Positions 63,011-64,000 of a DNA stretch of 64,000 nt are shown piece after piece; the stretch's first letter is position 1, and every line of letters begins with the position of its first letter. Made by a program: the position numbers and the translations under genes. A model generated the notes under the pieces. That model was not told where the DNA came from and made no database searches. It saw only the letters and a program-made list of their open reading frames with translations. Source of the stretch: Taxillus chinensis (Eukaryota > Streptophyta > Magnoliopsida > Santalales > Loranthaceae); contig CM042089.1 of NCBI GenBank assembly GCA_023512835.1, forward strand, positions 49,871,004-49,935,003, written 5' to 3'.

Positions 63011-63670
63011 TTGATAAATGGCAAAGAAACCCGAATAAATTTGAACCAAAATCTGATGATAGGATTTTCGTCGGATACTCATTACATAGCAAGGCTTATC
63101 GGGTCTTTAATAGAAAACTTTTTAAAGTTGAAGAATCTATCCATGTGACCTTTGATGAAACTAATCTTGATTGGTCAAAAGTTGCTTCTTCAAGTTCAAA
63201 TGTACAGGTCCCGGACAGCAACATCGACTATTCGAAGTTTATGAATGTTCCTATTACACATTCTGACCAACCACGTTTCATCAGCGAGGCACAAAGAAAT
63301 TATATGGATGATACTACGGATCATTCGGACTCAGGACTACCATTAAGCTCCAGGACATACTCCCTCGGATACCCAAAATTCCGGAGCACCTTCAAGCCCG
63401 TCCGGACCAATTAACACTGAAAGAAACAGTGTTGAAGAACCACCTAGTTCTACCGTACCTTCTAATACGGAAACATCTGGTCCGGAAGAAGCTCAACCAG
63501 CAGATATACATGAACCACCTAATCTGGCAGAGCTTCAAATTATTCAAGATCAACCATCACATGCACAGAATTACAGATGGACCCGAAACCATCCCTCAGA
63601 TCAAGTGATTGGTGATCCTACTACTGGTGTAAGAACAAGAGCACCCACCTTCAACATGTGTCTTTACTCG
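63011..63670 (+). pseudogene. Integrase-RT linker (copia C)
   Basis: FEPKSDDRIFVGYSLHSKAY and VFNRKLFKVEESIHVTFDET (63040-63165) close the integrase region. Then comes a Ser/Pro-rich variable linker (SSSSNVQVPDSNIDYSKF..., 63190-63600) with a stop at 63412. It matches copia B 807-1418 in inverted orientation. No catalytic motif is expected here. Confidence 0.85.
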
Positions 63671-64000
63671 TGTTTTCTATCTCAAATAGAACCAAAGGTG
63701 GTAGATGAAGCTCTTCAGGATTCTAATTGGATAGAAGCCATGCAAGAAGAGTTGAATCAATTTAAGAGAAATAATGTGTGGACTCTAGTACCAAGGCCTA
63801 AGTCTTAGCAAGTCATTGGAGTTAAATGGGTGTTCCGGAACAAGCTTGATATGGATGGAATAGTAATCCGAAACAAAGCCAGACTAGTAGCTAAAGGATA
63901 TCGTCAAGAAGAAGGAATAGACTATGATGAGACCTTTGCTCTGGTAGCAAGACTTGAGGCAATCCGAATGTTTCTGGCGTATGCTTCATATGAAAACTTC
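63671..64000 (+). pseudogene. Ty1/copia reverse transcriptase start (copia C), cut by window end
   Basis: RT begins with KVVDEALQDSNWIEAMQEEL (63693-63755) and NVWTLVPRPKS, then an in-frame TAG at 63806-63808. It continues [20 protein letters not shown], then [20 protein letters not shown] and [18 protein letters not shown] at the window edge. The palm motifs lie beyond 64000. The TAG replaces what is probably a Lys or Gln codon. This is the region missing in part from copia B. Confidence 0.9.

Larger units (their letters stand above)
37606..64000 (+). mobile_element. copia C: Sirevirus-like Ty1/copia element, interrupted by E3, runs off window
   Basis: 5' LTR 37606-39054, primer site, gag, then (after the E3 insertion at 40984-61411) gag tail, protease, integrase and the start of RT at the window end. 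It is a sister of copia B with better-kept fingers. An in-frame TAA at 40438-40440 stands where copia B has CAA, and a TAG at 63806-63808 lies at the RT start. The gag coiled coil, second CCHC finger, gag tail ending in QVWAPKV, and large LTRs suggest Sirevirus affiliation (inferred). The other end and its TSD lie outside. Confidence 0.92.

Noticed and set aside
1..64000. Host genes, organelle inserts, rRNA, tRNA, or viral integrants
   Set aside because: Apart from the stretches listed as unrecognised (16103-16951, 36511-37605), every part could be assigned to an LTR retrotransposon. No exon-like host sequence was seen.

Overview
This window is plant nuclear DNA, probably from an angiosperm. 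It consists almost entirely of nested LTR retrotransposons, and I found no host gene, tRNA, rRNA or prokaryotic feature. The evidence is Ty3/gypsy chromoviruses of the Tekay/Del type, an Athila-type gypsy element, Ty1/copia elements with long LTRs, primer binding sites for plant initiator tRNA-Met and tRNA-Asp, and TG...CA LTR ends flanked by 5-bp target-site duplications (TSDs).

Left part (1-14751). A minus-strand, Sirevirus-like Ty1/copia element ('copia B', 229-14746) is decayed and cut at its 3' end next to a copia LTR fragment (1-228). A full-length Tekay chromovirus ('E1', 1699-10756, TSD CCTAT) sits in its integrase region.

Centre (14752-37605). After an Athila-like LTR remnant, an orphan gag fragment and AT-rich DNA comes a four-layer nest. 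A pol-less gypsy element ('gypsy A', 16952-36510) holds an internally deleted Athila element (21387-36163, TSD GTTAA) in its 3' LTR. That Athila element holds a Ty1/copia element ('copia D', 22959-33216, TSD GTGAC). Copia D in turn holds an aberrant Athila LTR bounded by a perfect 50-bp inverted repeat (29554-31005).

Right part (37606-64000). A plus-strand sister of copia B ('copia C') starts at 37606 and runs off the window inside its reverse transcriptase. Its gag tail is split by Tekay element 'E3' (40984-61411, TSD TTGAC with one change on each side). E3 is itself split by a minus-strand solo LTR (46704-48696) and by a younger Tekay element 'E2' (49166-58159, TSD ATTGG).

The elements encode the usual retrotransposon machinery: gag with zinc knuckles, aspartic protease, reverse transcriptase (RT), RNase H, integrase, and a chromodomain in the Tekay elements. 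Every copy is broken by frameshifts, stops, deletions or insertions as read here. Many of the apparent frameshifts, especially in E1, E2 and copia D, fall at CAG/CTG triplets in a way that looks more like methylation-related read error than mutation. The most interesting biology is in the LTRs. The Tekay, Athila and copia LTRs share an inverted G-box module (TGCACGTGA, 9-12 bp, TCACGTGCA). The Tekay and Athila LTRs also share a GTTTTG/ACGTC palindrome ahead of the TATA box. The E3 LTR appears to be a mosaic carrying an Athila-like LTR start.
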